From assembly GCA_028277745.1 (NCBI GenBank), contig JANQFR010000010.1, positions 1-64,000 on the forward strand: 64,000 nt of DNA, in the 5' to 3' direction. The position numbers and the translations under genes were made by a program. The notes beneath the pieces were generated by a model. The model was given only the letters and a program-made list of their open reading frames with translations, did not search any database and was not told where the DNA came from. Positions 9,801-16,597 of this stretch are shown piece by piece. The DNA is from Phycisphaeraceae bacterium. GTDB lineage: Bacteria; Planctomycetota; Phycisphaerae; Phycisphaerales; Phycisphaeraceae. Every line of letters starts with the position of its first letter. The first letter of the stretch is position 1.

Positions 9801-11291
9801 CAGGTCTTGTATTCAGACCGTCAGGAATCCGACGTGATGTTGCCCCTGGAGGGCGTGGGCGCGGTCACCTTGCGGAGCATCGACGGCACCGTGTCGCGGC
9901 TCGACGCGGCGGGGGAGGGCGTCACGGTTCGCGTCGGGCCGGATGCGATCCTGCTGGAGTACGACAACGGCCCCGCCAAACTGCCCGACGCGTTGGACCC
10001 GGCCCAGATCACGTTGCACGCCCCTCCGAGCAAGATGATCCATGGCGGCAGCGTGGTCGTGGCCGTTGAGACTCCCGGGACGGCGGCCGTACAAGCGCCG
10101 CCGGGGTGGAAGGTCGAGCCGATGCAGGCGGACGGCGCGACGCAGCGCTTCCAAGTCACCGCGCCGGCGGAGACCAGCGCGCGCATCACGCCGATCGCCG
10201 TCTCGTCGAGCGACCCCGAGGGCCGCGTGCGCGGCCTGATCCACATGCTGATCCCCGTCACGGGCCAGATCACCGCAAAGATCATGCCGTTGCCGAAGGA
10301 CATGCCCCAGGGACCGGGCGTTCGACTGACGATTCAGAACCGTGCCGACACGACCAAGGACATCACCTGGTCCGTCGACGTCGACGGCGAGGTCGTCATG
10401 CGCAGTGGACGGTTCAAGCTGGGCGCGATTGAATCACCTTCGGTCCGCATCGACGCCAGCCAGAGCGGCGAGGGCGGTTTACGCATCGCGCCGCAGGGGC
10501 GGGCGGTCATCGATCTGCCGATGCCTGACGTCGATCTGACCAAGCTCTACCAGGTCCGCGCAGCGGTGGAAGACGACCAGGGGCAGGGGATCTCTCAGCG
10601 CAGATGGATGGGCGGGTTCGCCACCGCGGTTCGGGCGGACACCCTCATCTCGATCGACGGCAAACTGGATGAACCCGGCTGGTCCGTGGTGGCGCCCACG
10701 GCGGTGGACGGCGACCACCATTTCCGGGTCATCAAGAAAGCCGAGGGCGTGTCCCGTACCGACGCCGATGACCTCACCGGGCATCTGCGGTTCCTCTGGG
10801 ACGATCAGTACCTGTACATGGGCATTGAGGTGACCGACGATGTTCATGTCAGCGCCATCCCCGGCTATCCGGTCTGGCGTCAGGATGGTCTGCAGTTCAT
10901 GTTCGCGCCGGGCCGGGGGGACCCGAGCATCTCCGGCAAGATCGACATCGGCCTCGGGCAGACCGTCGATGGCCCCCGGGCTTTCAGCTATCTCACGGCC
11001 GACCCCGCGCAGAAAACCGGGCCGATCGACGACGTCAAAATCGCGATCGTGCCTAACGGCCGCGGCCAGGGTGGGCGGACCTATGAGATCGCTCTGCCCT
11101 GGTCGAGACTCAGCCCCTTCAAACCCGGACTCGGTGAAAACATCGGCGTCACGGTCGCGTTCAACGAAGACGACGGGCCCGGACGCAGCAGTTTCCTATC
11201 CTGGTTCGGCGATGTGCAGACGAAACAGATCGACGGCACGGCCGACCTGCTGCTGACCAACGAACAGGGCGATTGGCCGGCGCCGCAGTAG
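6858..11291 (+). CDS. Giant secreted clan GH-A glycoside hydrolase-like protein with CBM9-like C-terminus
   Basis: A 1477-residue protein with signal peptide (residues 1-25) and AAGGAG 9 bases before the ATG. Residues about 30-195 and 220-395 are two related beta-sandwich modules, each beginning W-F-x-x-G and carrying an HWGGAKDGRWHG or AWGGANDRKWHG signature, probably carbohydrate-binding. A third sandwich follows, then a TIM-barrel region with LGNEP (E784, expected acid/base) and WSTELGLNSQG (E873, expected nucleophile), the clan GH-A pattern. Residues about 1260-1475 look like a CBM9-type domain (ISIDGKLDEPGW, LYMGIEVTDD). A paralogue of equal layout is at 22271-26587. The family number and substrate cannot be fixed from sequence alone. 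It follows regulator, PEP-CTERM and pseudopilin genes on the same strand. Confidence 0.85.
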   Translation: MKSFGATIVSLLAVMAGAASSAADAADTVGLIDAENPTAGWSFGNGPEFPGATGSLDAGAGDDEAGALVLTGDFSQGGGYVQASRKLGDLYPDALRMQVRSPHDDLLTMRIIDASGQCHQIRLRVNQNDAWQNVEFPLRRFFERMGKPGAVPGVVRYEHWGGAKDGRWHGPAKSIHFLRRKRSGVNTPILALRQLTVTQSALPAEKAQRDEPDSLKWVPLLELIEGQSEWNFFKGRELKGSDGSFKLLAAEELPGDEANTLPNGHLLRMTGDFTGPGYVGLSRGLSWVQVRSLEALQLKLRTSTATSFTVRIVDATGQTFQRKNIKLNNDGRWNTYTYDIQKLTTSEAWGGANDRKWHGSPRGIVLMLNHRSGNEGKPTLDIADVRIQVAVGSTVEAPSFKHGFEGAAPTEGWSLTGDVAATDADPAEGERALRLSRGIDQLDQVTRATGPAFAARPGAWDVRAAMRSALESPDNSFRGVLRLQWLDGSGKAVDSVVLADQFGINDWAAVRKRVTAPAQAVTGRFRVEMLKAHGTVDIDALAASFVAAGSHEGKRIDRALIRHERLGNLLYPGDDPTMSIAIEAVRPLPAEQRTVRYTLHDYWGNEQGAARTAALEADGRNKARRFVYRGQLDLSGLPLETGRYYEVRIAVPEADGEAFEDFRSLAVLPEAPAKQHPWQEIPFTSRNWDNRIKDYILLSDRLGLRTVGLRANISAKPPYKAGVAQYKLARELDMGVVLNNEIWKIEHHRKGYQDYTEEVLREGTRNLVEKYAMDGNAIMTLGNEPPLIESRVLEVKEPYRIVYETIKSINPNITVVGTAIGPQDMYLKHGIGAHKDVYDMHTYGDPAAIRKMMDRYETLFEKYGHRKPIWSTELGLNSQGLTRRVVANNMIRKFASFFAKGGENASWFTIYYPDPKAKLHGGSEDSHNTFDGRYRIASPRLDAITYYNMVNGLLDKRFVEEKRYPGDIEAYLFRDDEGRCFQVLYSDRQESDVMLPLEGVGAVTLRSIDGTVSRLDAAGEGVTVRVGPDAILLEYDNGPAKLPDALDPAQITLHAPPSKMIHGGSVVVAVETPGTAAVQAPPGWKVEPMQADGATQRFQVTAPAETSARITPIAVSSSDPEGRVRGLIHMLIPVTGQITAKIMPLPKDMPQGPGVRLTIQNRADTTKDITWSVDVDGEVVMRSGRFKLGAIESPSVRIDASQSGEGGLRIAPQGRAVIDLPMPDVDLTKLYQVRAAVEDDQGQGISQRRWMGGFATAVRADTLISIDGKLDEPGWSVVAPTAVDGDHHFRVIKKAEGVSRTDADDLTGHLRFLWDDQYLYMGIEVTDDVHVSAIPGYPVWRQDGLQFMFAPGRGDPSISGKIDIGLGQTVDGPRAFSYLTADPAQKTGPIDDVKIAIVPNGRGQGGRTYEIALPWSRLSPFKPGLGENIGVTVAFNEDDGPGRSSFLSWFGDVQTKQIDGTADLLLTNEQGDWPAPQ

Positions 11292-11338
11292 CCGGCGGCG
11301 GCCGTGTCCGGATGACGTTCAGTCATAGCCGGGTGAAG

Positions 11339-11380
11339 ATCCGGACCTTCGGCCGCCTGCGGCGTCCTCAGGACCGGCTT
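11339..11380. repeat. Partial copy of the 2343-2422 repeat
   Basis: The first 13 bases (ATCCGGACCTTCG) and last 13 bases (TCAGGACCGGCTT) equal the outer parts of the right arm at 2391-2422, but the middle is a GCCGC-CT-GCGGC hairpin (11352-11363) with ten more bases than the first copy. It lies between the convergent ends of the giant glycosidase and gmhA genes and may act as a bidirectional terminator. Confidence 0.7.
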
Positions 11381-11389
11381 CAGGACCCG

Positions 11390-11980
11390 CTATATGGACG
11401 GAAGCGGTTCATTTGCGACGCCGAGTTGTGGTTCGACAAGCTCGCAGATGGTGTGGAGCAACACTTTGTGCGCCTCCTGGACCCGCGCCGTGCTGTTGCT
11501 CGGCACGATGATGTCGACATCGGCCAGGCCGATGCACCGGCCGCCCCCACGGCCGAGGAACGCGACCGTCTTGGCTTGAACGTTCTTCGCCGCGTTCAGC
11601 GCCCGCACGATGTTTTCACTGTCGCCGCTGGTGGAGAAGGCCATGAGCGTGTCGCCTTCCTGCCCGAAGGCGCACACCTGCCGAGCGAAGACGTCTTGGA
11701 AGGTGTAATCGTTGCCGATGGCGGTCAGGTCGCCGCCATGGACCGCCAGGCAGACGGCCGGGTAGGGGCGGCGATCACGGTTGAACCGGCAGACGAACTC
11801 GGTGGTGAGATGCGCGGCGTCGGCGGCGCTGCCCCCGTTGCCGCACGCCATGAGCTTGCGACCGTTCCGGAGCGAGCGCGCCAAATGGTCTGCCGCGGCG
11901 GTCACCTGGCGGTCGAACGCCTGCAGCGACGTCAAGACGCGTTTCGCCTCCTCGATGTTGCGCGACAGCAGCGAACTCAT
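11390..11980 (-). CDS. gmhA: Phosphoheptose isomerase (sedoheptulose 7-phosphate isomerase)
   Basis: A 196-residue SIS-domain protein that converts sedoheptulose 7-phosphate to D-glycero-D-manno-heptose 7-phosphate, the first step of ADP-heptose synthesis in the cytoplasm. The family signatures are clear: LMACGNGGSAADAAHL, LTAIGNDYTFQDVFARQV and the phosphosugar-binding STSGDSENIVRAL. Length equals that of E. coli GmhA (192). The ATG at 11980 overlaps the stop of the upstream epimerase gene as ATGA, which points to translational coupling; a longer open frame upstream has no protein character. It is the last gene of a four-gene minus-strand operon that holds every enzyme class of the ADP-heptose pathway. 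Confidence 0.93.
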   Translation of the reverse strand: MSSLLSRNIEEAKRVLTSLQAFDRQVTAAADHLARSLRNGRKLMACGNGGSAADAAHLTTEFVCRFNRDRRPYPAVCLAVHGGDLTAIGNDYTFQDVFARQVCAFGQEGDTLMAFSTSGDSENIVRALNAAKNVQAKTVAFLGRGGGRCIGLADVDIIVPSNSTARVQEAHKVLLHTICELVEPQLGVANEPLPSI

Positions 11981-12945
11981 GCGTTCCTCTCCTCCAGGTA
12001 ACGGACATAGTCCGTGACCGCTTCGGCGAGCGGCGTGAACGCGGCCCGATATCCCGCGTTCCGCAACCTGGCGGGCTCGGCTTGCGTGTAGTACTGATAC
12101 CTGCGGCGTAACGCCTCGGGCATCTCGATGAACCGGATGTCGGGCTGCAGCCGCAGCGCATCGAATATCGCGGTCACGAGGTCTTTCCACGTGTGGGCTC
12201 GTCCGGTACCGCAGTTGAACAGGCCGCCGCCCGCTTGCTGTTCGGCGAAGAACAACGTCACCTTGGCCGCGTCTTTGACATAGATGAAATCGCGTTTCTG
12301 CTCACCGTCGGCATACCCGGGGTGGTGTGACCTGAACAGCGACGCCACACCGGTTTGTTTGACCTCGTGATAGGCCTTGTGAACCACCGATCGCATGTCG
12401 CCTTTGTGGTCTTCATATGGGCCGAAGACGTTGAAGTACTTGAGCCCGACAATGTGATCGAACAGGCCGTGCCTGAGGGCCCAGAGGTCGAACAGGTGCT
12501 TGGAGTAGCCGTACATGTTGAGCGGGCGCAACAACGGGGTCGTTGCATCGTCATCGCTGTACCCCAAGCCGCCGTCGCCATAGGTGGCCGCGCTGGACGC
12601 GTAAACGAACCGCGCCCCGGTCTCGAGGCACCACTCACAAAGCGTTCGCGTGTAGCGGTAGTTGTTTTGGAGTAGAAAATCCGCATCGCGCTCGGTGGTG
12701 GCGCTGCACGCGCCGAGATGGATGAGCGTTTCCACGCCCCGGAGTTGGCCGCTCGCGGTCCGAGTCAGAAACTCGTCCGGATCGAGGATGTCTTCGTAGC
12801 GCAGCCCGATCAGGTTCCGCCATTTCTCGTCGCTCCCCAGGCGATCGACGAGCAAGAGGTTGTCGTTGCCGCGGCCGTTGAGCGCCGCGGCAACGTTTCG
12901 CCCGATGAAGCCGGCCGCGCCGGTGATCACGGTCAACTTACTCAT
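11977..12945 (-). CDS. hldD: ADP-glyceromanno-heptose 6-epimerase
   Basis: A 322-residue short-chain dehydrogenase-type epimerase that converts ADP-D-glycero-D-manno-heptose to the L-glycero form. The NAD(P)-binding GAAGFIG is at residues 9-15, and the catalytic tyrosine and lysine lie in NMYGYSKHLFDLW. The segments LGACSATTERD, YFNVFGPYEDHKGDM and SHHPGYADGEQKRDFIYVKD are characteristic of HldD (RfaD). The ATG at 12945 is preferred over that at 12954 because AAGGAG lies 9 bases before the former and directly abuts the latter. It overlaps the upstream adenylyltransferase gene by 8 bases and gmhA by 4, so the operon is tightly coupled. Length and motifs are complete. Confidence 0.95.
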   Translation of the reverse strand: MSKLTVITGAAGFIGRNVAAALNGRGNDNLLLVDRLGSDEKWRNLIGLRYEDILDPDEFLTRTASGQLRGVETLIHLGACSATTERDADFLLQNNYRYTRTLCEWCLETGARFVYASSAATYGDGGLGYSDDDATTPLLRPLNMYGYSKHLFDLWALRHGLFDHIVGLKYFNVFGPYEDHKGDMRSVVHKAYHEVKQTGVASLFRSHHPGYADGEQKRDFIYVKDAAKVTLFFAEQQAGGGLFNCGTGRAHTWKDLVTAIFDALRLQPDIRFIEMPEALRRRYQYYTQAEPARLRNAGYRAAFTPLAEAVTDYVRYLEERNA

Positions 12946-13444
12946 CCGCCCCATCTCCTTTCCCGTAGACCCTCACGATCTTGTCGATCGTGTTCGTGGT
13001 GGAGCGCCCACCCACAAGGTCCGCCAACACGACCCGACCGCCGTGGGCCTCCACCACATCGCGGCCGCTCACGTAATGAGCCCAGTCCTTTCCCTTGACG
13101 AGCACCTGCGGCAAGATCTCCGCAATCAGCCGCCGCGGCTCTTCATCATCAAAAACCACCACGTAATCCACCGCGCGCAGGGAGCCGAGCACGTACGCAC
13201 GGTCTTCCTGCGCATGGATCGGCCGGTTGTCGCCCTTGTTCCGTTTCACCGAACGGTCGCTGTTCAAGCCAACAACCAGCGCGTCCCCCTGGTTGCGGGC
13301 AAACGTCAGGTATGTCACGTGCCCGCGGTGGAGGATGTCAAAGCAACCGTTGGTGAACACCAGTGACTTGCCTTCGGCGAGCAGGCGATCCCGCTCGGCG
13401 CGCATCTTTTCAGGCGACAAGATGTTGGGAGTGTCGATCGGCAT
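12938..13444 (-). CDS. rfaE2: D-glycero-beta-D-manno-heptose 1-phosphate adenylyltransferase (RfaE2 type)
   Basis: A 168-residue nucleotidyltransferase that activates heptose 1-phosphate with ATP to ADP-heptose. The signature NGCFDILHRGHVTYL begins at residue 32 (HxGH-type ATP site), and LNSDRSVKRNKGDNRPI and the C-terminal GGRSTTNTIDKI complete the family pattern. In E. coli this domain is the C-terminal half of HldE; here it is a separate gene, as in many other bacteria. The upstream gene (13460-15364) supplies the kinase domain with a different partner. Only 15 bases separate the two genes. Confidence 0.93.
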   Translation of the reverse strand: MPIDTPNILSPEKMRAERDRLLAEGKSLVFTNGCFDILHRGHVTYLTFARNQGDALVVGLNSDRSVKRNKGDNRPIHAQEDRAYVLGSLRAVDYVVVFDDEEPRRLIAEILPQVLVKGKDWAHYVSGRDVVEAHGGRVVLADLVGGRSTTNTIDKIVRVYGKGDGADE

Positions 13445-13459
13445 GGGTTGTCCCTTGGG

Positions 13460-15364
13460 TCAGTCCAATTCAAGAACGCGCAGCACGGATTCGAGCTGGC
13501 TGTAGTCCGGGACGATGAGCATGGCGCCGGCACGGATCAGGCGCGACCGCTTGGCGGGGTTCAAGCCGAAACGCCTCACTTCATCGCTGGCCACGCCCAC
13601 ACAGACGCCGCCGCGCTTACGCGTCTCACGCATCTCCACGGGGCCGTCGCCGAAGGTCGCCAGTTCGTGGCCGCCCAGGTTGTGCTCACGGATGATCCGC
13701 TCCAGCACGAGCTTCTTCGCTTCGACATTGACGTCACCCACCGCGCCGAAAATCCGGCCCTCGAAGAGGTGCGCATACCCCATCGCCTCCGCCTCGGCGA
13801 TCACGTCCTGCTCGTCGGTGCCGCTGGCCAGGTACAGCTTGATGCCGCGCTCATGCAGGGCGCCGAGCAGCTTGTCCGCATTCTTAAGCTGGAAGTCGGT
13901 CGGATCGAGTTCACCGCGTTGAAGCTTGACGATGCGGCCCTTGACCATCCTCAACAACGCTTCGTTATAGATCTGCTTGTAACCATGATCATCAAGGACT
14001 TGCTCTTCGGGCACGCACCCGAATCGCCTGACCAATTCAACGAGCCCCTGCATCTGCACCAGCGTCTGGATGCCGGTGGTCTTGTCGATGAAATCCTGGA
14101 CCGCTTCGGTCACCTTCTCGTAGAGCCCGGGGTCGGCGGCGTCGAAGCGAGGCCCCAGCACCGCGCGCACCATCATCGGCTGCATGATCTGCTCCCACCC
14201 TTCGCGCAGGGCGGACAGCGTCCCGTCGTGATCGAAGATGACGTGCTGGATGCTCAAGGGCGCCGGCAGGTTCTCCACATGCTCGATCTCGGTTCCATCG
14301 AGGTAGCGGGCCCGTCGCGGGTCGGCCGCGAGTTCGGGCAGATAGACGTAGTCCGGGGCCTCGCCGGCAGCGCAGATCTCCGCCGGGGTGGCCGTGCCGG
14401 TGGTCTGGAGTTTACGTACGGTGACGGACGCCGCGATGTTGGCCAGCGTCGCCGCGGCCAGCGGATCGCAGCCGGCGCCGAGCGACGCCCCGAGCGACGC
14501 CGTGGCGGTATCGCCGGCCCCGACCGGGTCCGTCTGCTCGATGACCTGGATGCCGGGAACACAATGGGTCTGCTCCTGATCGGCCACGACGATGCCTTCG
14601 ACGCCCCGCGTGAGAAAGACCGGCCTTCCCGTCCTCCGGCTTAACGCCCGCGCACACGCGCAGGCCCGAGACGCGGAGATGCGATCGCCGGGTTCTGATT
14701 CACCCGCGATCCGGTTGGCCTCTTTGGCGTTGAGCTTCAACACAGCGTTTGTGAACCGGTCCGCGTGGTCACGCGAATCGACAATGAACGTCGTTTGCGG
14801 GTAGGTCGCAATCAGATGATTCAGCTCTGTTATGAATCCGGGCGGACAGACACCATTGGTCAGTTGCTGATTGATAATGACAACATCAGCCTGCCTTGCC
14901 GCGGCGTCAAGGGCGTCCCGAAGCGCGTGCTCTGTCTCGTCATCAAGAACGTTAAACATCCCGAAGTCGAGGCGATGCGTTTCAGCGCCATCAACGTAGG
15001 GTTTGATATAGACAGGGGTCTGCCAGTCGTCGCCGGCTTCAAGCAGGCCGGCGACATCGGCGCCGCGCTCCACCAGCAAACGCCTAAGGGTCTCGCCAAA
15101 CAAGTCCTGACCGACGACGCCCACCACACTGACGCGACGGACACCCAGATCGATGAGGTTGGCCGCCACGTTGCCGGCCCCGCCCAGCGTGTATCGCTGG
15201 GAGCGTACGCACCGGACGGGCAGCCCCGTCTCGAGCGACGTCGGCGGTGGCTCGGCATCGACCCGCCAGTAGGCGTCGAGGCAGAAGTCCCCGAACACCG
15301 CCAGCCGCACCTCGGTGACAGCCCCCAGCAACGCGGGGAGGTTGGGAAGGATCATGTGACTCAT
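13460..15364 (-). CDS. Fused PfkB-family heptose-7-phosphate kinase (RfaE1 type) and HAD phosphatase
   Basis: A 634-residue protein made of two enzymes. Residues 1-335 are a PfkB/ribokinase-type kinase related to the kinase half of HldE: VFGDFCLDAYW at 23-33, GGAGN at 61-65 and DPVGAGD with the catalytic Asp at 279-285. Residues 370-634 are a HAD hydrolase: motif I FDHDGT at 377-382, motif II ASGT at 513-516, a motif III lysine near 550 and motif IV FGDGPVE at 571-577, with an alpha-helical cap between I and II. In the ADP-heptose pathway the kinase makes heptose 1,7-bisphosphate and a phosphatase (GmhB) removes the 7-phosphate. No GmhB is present in the operon, so the HAD half is a likely replacement. 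It resembles phosphoglycolate-type HADs rather than classical GmhB. First gene of the operon. Confidence 0.85.
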   Translation of the reverse strand: MSHMILPNLPALLGAVTEVRLAVFGDFCLDAYWRVDAEPPPTSLETGLPVRCVRSQRYTLGGAGNVAANLIDLGVRRVSVVGVVGQDLFGETLRRLLVERGADVAGLLEAGDDWQTPVYIKPYVDGAETHRLDFGMFNVLDDETEHALRDALDAAARQADVVIINQQLTNGVCPPGFITELNHLIATYPQTTFIVDSRDHADRFTNAVLKLNAKEANRIAGESEPGDRISASRACACARALSRRTGRPVFLTRGVEGIVVADQEQTHCVPGIQVIEQTDPVGAGDTATASLGASLGAGCDPLAAATLANIAASVTVRKLQTTGTATPAEICAAGEAPDYVYLPELAADPRRARYLDGTEIEHVENLPAPLSIQHVIFDHDGTLSALREGWEQIMQPMMVRAVLGPRFDAADPGLYEKVTEAVQDFIDKTTGIQTLVQMQGLVELVRRFGCVPEEQVLDDHGYKQIYNEALLRMVKGRIVKLQRGELDPTDFQLKNADKLLGALHERGIKLYLASGTDEQDVIAEAEAMGYAHLFEGRIFGAVGDVNVEAKKLVLERIIREHNLGGHELATFGDGPVEMRETRKRGGVCVGVASDEVRRFGLNPAKRSRLIRAGAMLIVPDYSQLESVLRVLELD

Positions 15365-15437
15365 CTGTTATTACAATTTGAGCGTGTTATGACCCCCGGA
15401 ATCTACTCTATTAGGCTTGATAAATGTCGGCAAAGTT

Positions 15438-15455
15438 CTTAATATGGCAATTAAG
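15438..15455. promoter_or_regulatory. Inverted repeat CTTAAT-N6-ATTAAG, candidate GntR operator
   Basis: The perfect 6-base arms with a 6-base spacer end five bases before the regulator start codon, in the 96-base gap between the divergent heptose operon and the GntR-type regulator. The position suggests autoregulation of 15461-16570 and possible control of the operon. No second copy was seen in the gap. Confidence 0.45.
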
Positions 15456-15460
15456 TTGTT

Positions 15461-16570
15461 ATGTCATTTAACCGGCGGTCGCCGTTGCCCAAACACCAGT
15501 TGATTTCCGAATCCTTACGGGAGCAGATCGCCGCGGGGAAATTCGCCGCCTCCCGCCGCCTGCCCAGCGAGACGGCGTTGGCCCGGCGGTTCGGCGTGTC
15601 GCGGCCGACCGCAGCGCGTGCGTTGCGCGATCTGCAGGCCGAGGGCCTCGTCGAACGCCGGGTGGGAGCGGGTACGTTTGTCCGGGAGCCCGAACCGGCG
15701 TCCGCGACGCGAAGCTTGACCGTCGGGCTCTACGCGCCGGGGCTGGGCGATACGGAGGTGCTTGAACCCATCTGCAATGAGATCATGCGCGCGGGCCAGG
15801 AACAGAGTATGCGTCTGATCTGGCCTGAGGAGGAGAACGCCAAACCGAACCCCTGGCACGCCGAGGCCGCGTGTCGACGACTGATCGAGCAGGGCGTGGC
15901 CGGCGTGTTCTTCGCACCCCACGAACGGCTTCCGGAGCGTGAGACGCTCAACCGGCGTGTGGCGGAGCAGTTCCGGGCCGCCGGCGTGGCGGTGGTGTTG
16001 CTTGACCGCGACGTGTTTGAGTTCCCCGGCCGCAGTGATTTCGACTTGGTCAGCATCGATCACTTCCAGGCCGCCTTCACGCTGGCGGAGCACCTGATCG
16101 AACTGGGACGTCATCGCTTCTGTTTTATCGCCAAGCCGGGCTACCCCGGCACCACCGACCTGCGAATGGCCGGATGCCGGGAAGCGATTGCCCGGAAGGG
16201 AATCCCGCTCAAACGCGACTGGGCCCGGTTCGGCGATCCCACGGATGCATCATTCGTGCGGCGTATCTTTAAGCCGGCGCCCGATGTGATCATGTGCGCC
16301 AACGACCTGACCGCGGCGCTGCTGATTCAGACCTTAGCCCGCCTGGACATCCAGCCCCCGCCGAACGCCAGCATCGTCGGGTTTGACGACGTGAAATACG
16401 CTACGCTGCTATCCGTCCCTTTGACGACAATCCGCCAGCCATGCGCCGATCTCGCCCGCATTGCGGTGGACGTTTTGAGAGCAAGGATCGCGGACCCCGG
16501 CCTGCCGCCGCGTCAGGTGTTGCTCAAAGGTGAACTGATTGTAAGGAAATCTTCGGGCGCCCCCGCCTGA
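15461..16570 (+). CDS. GntR-type regulator with LacI-like sugar-sensing domain
   Basis: A 369-residue protein. Residues 10-75 are a GntR winged helix (LREQIAAGKFAASRRLPSE, then ARRFGVSRPTAARALRDLQ and EGLVERRVGAGTFV). Residues 85-365 are a periplasmic-binding-protein-like domain (LTVGLYAPG, VVLLDRDVFEF, FDLVSIDHFQAAFTLAEHL, CANDLTAALL, ASIVGFDDVKYATLLSVPLTTIRQP), as in AraR/LacI sensors. It lies 27 bases upstream of the GH38 mannosidase on the same strand, so it most likely controls that gene and itself. It is also divergent from the heptose operon. The start ATG gives a complete winged helix. Confidence 0.9.
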   Translation: MSFNRRSPLPKHQLISESLREQIAAGKFAASRRLPSETALARRFGVSRPTAARALRDLQAEGLVERRVGAGTFVREPEPASATRSLTVGLYAPGLGDTEVLEPICNEIMRAGQEQSMRLIWPEEENAKPNPWHAEAACRRLIEQGVAGVFFAPHERLPERETLNRRVAEQFRAAGVAVVLLDRDVFEFPGRSDFDLVSIDHFQAAFTLAEHLIELGRHRFCFIAKPGYPGTTDLRMAGCREAIARKGIPLKRDWARFGDPTDASFVRRIFKPAPDVIMCANDLTAALLIQTLARLDIQPPPNASIVGFDDVKYATLLSVPLTTIRQPCADLARIAVDVLRARIADPGLPPRQVLLKGELIVRKSSGAPA

Positions 16571-16597
16571 CCGTTTGAAACGAAAGACCCGCATTCC

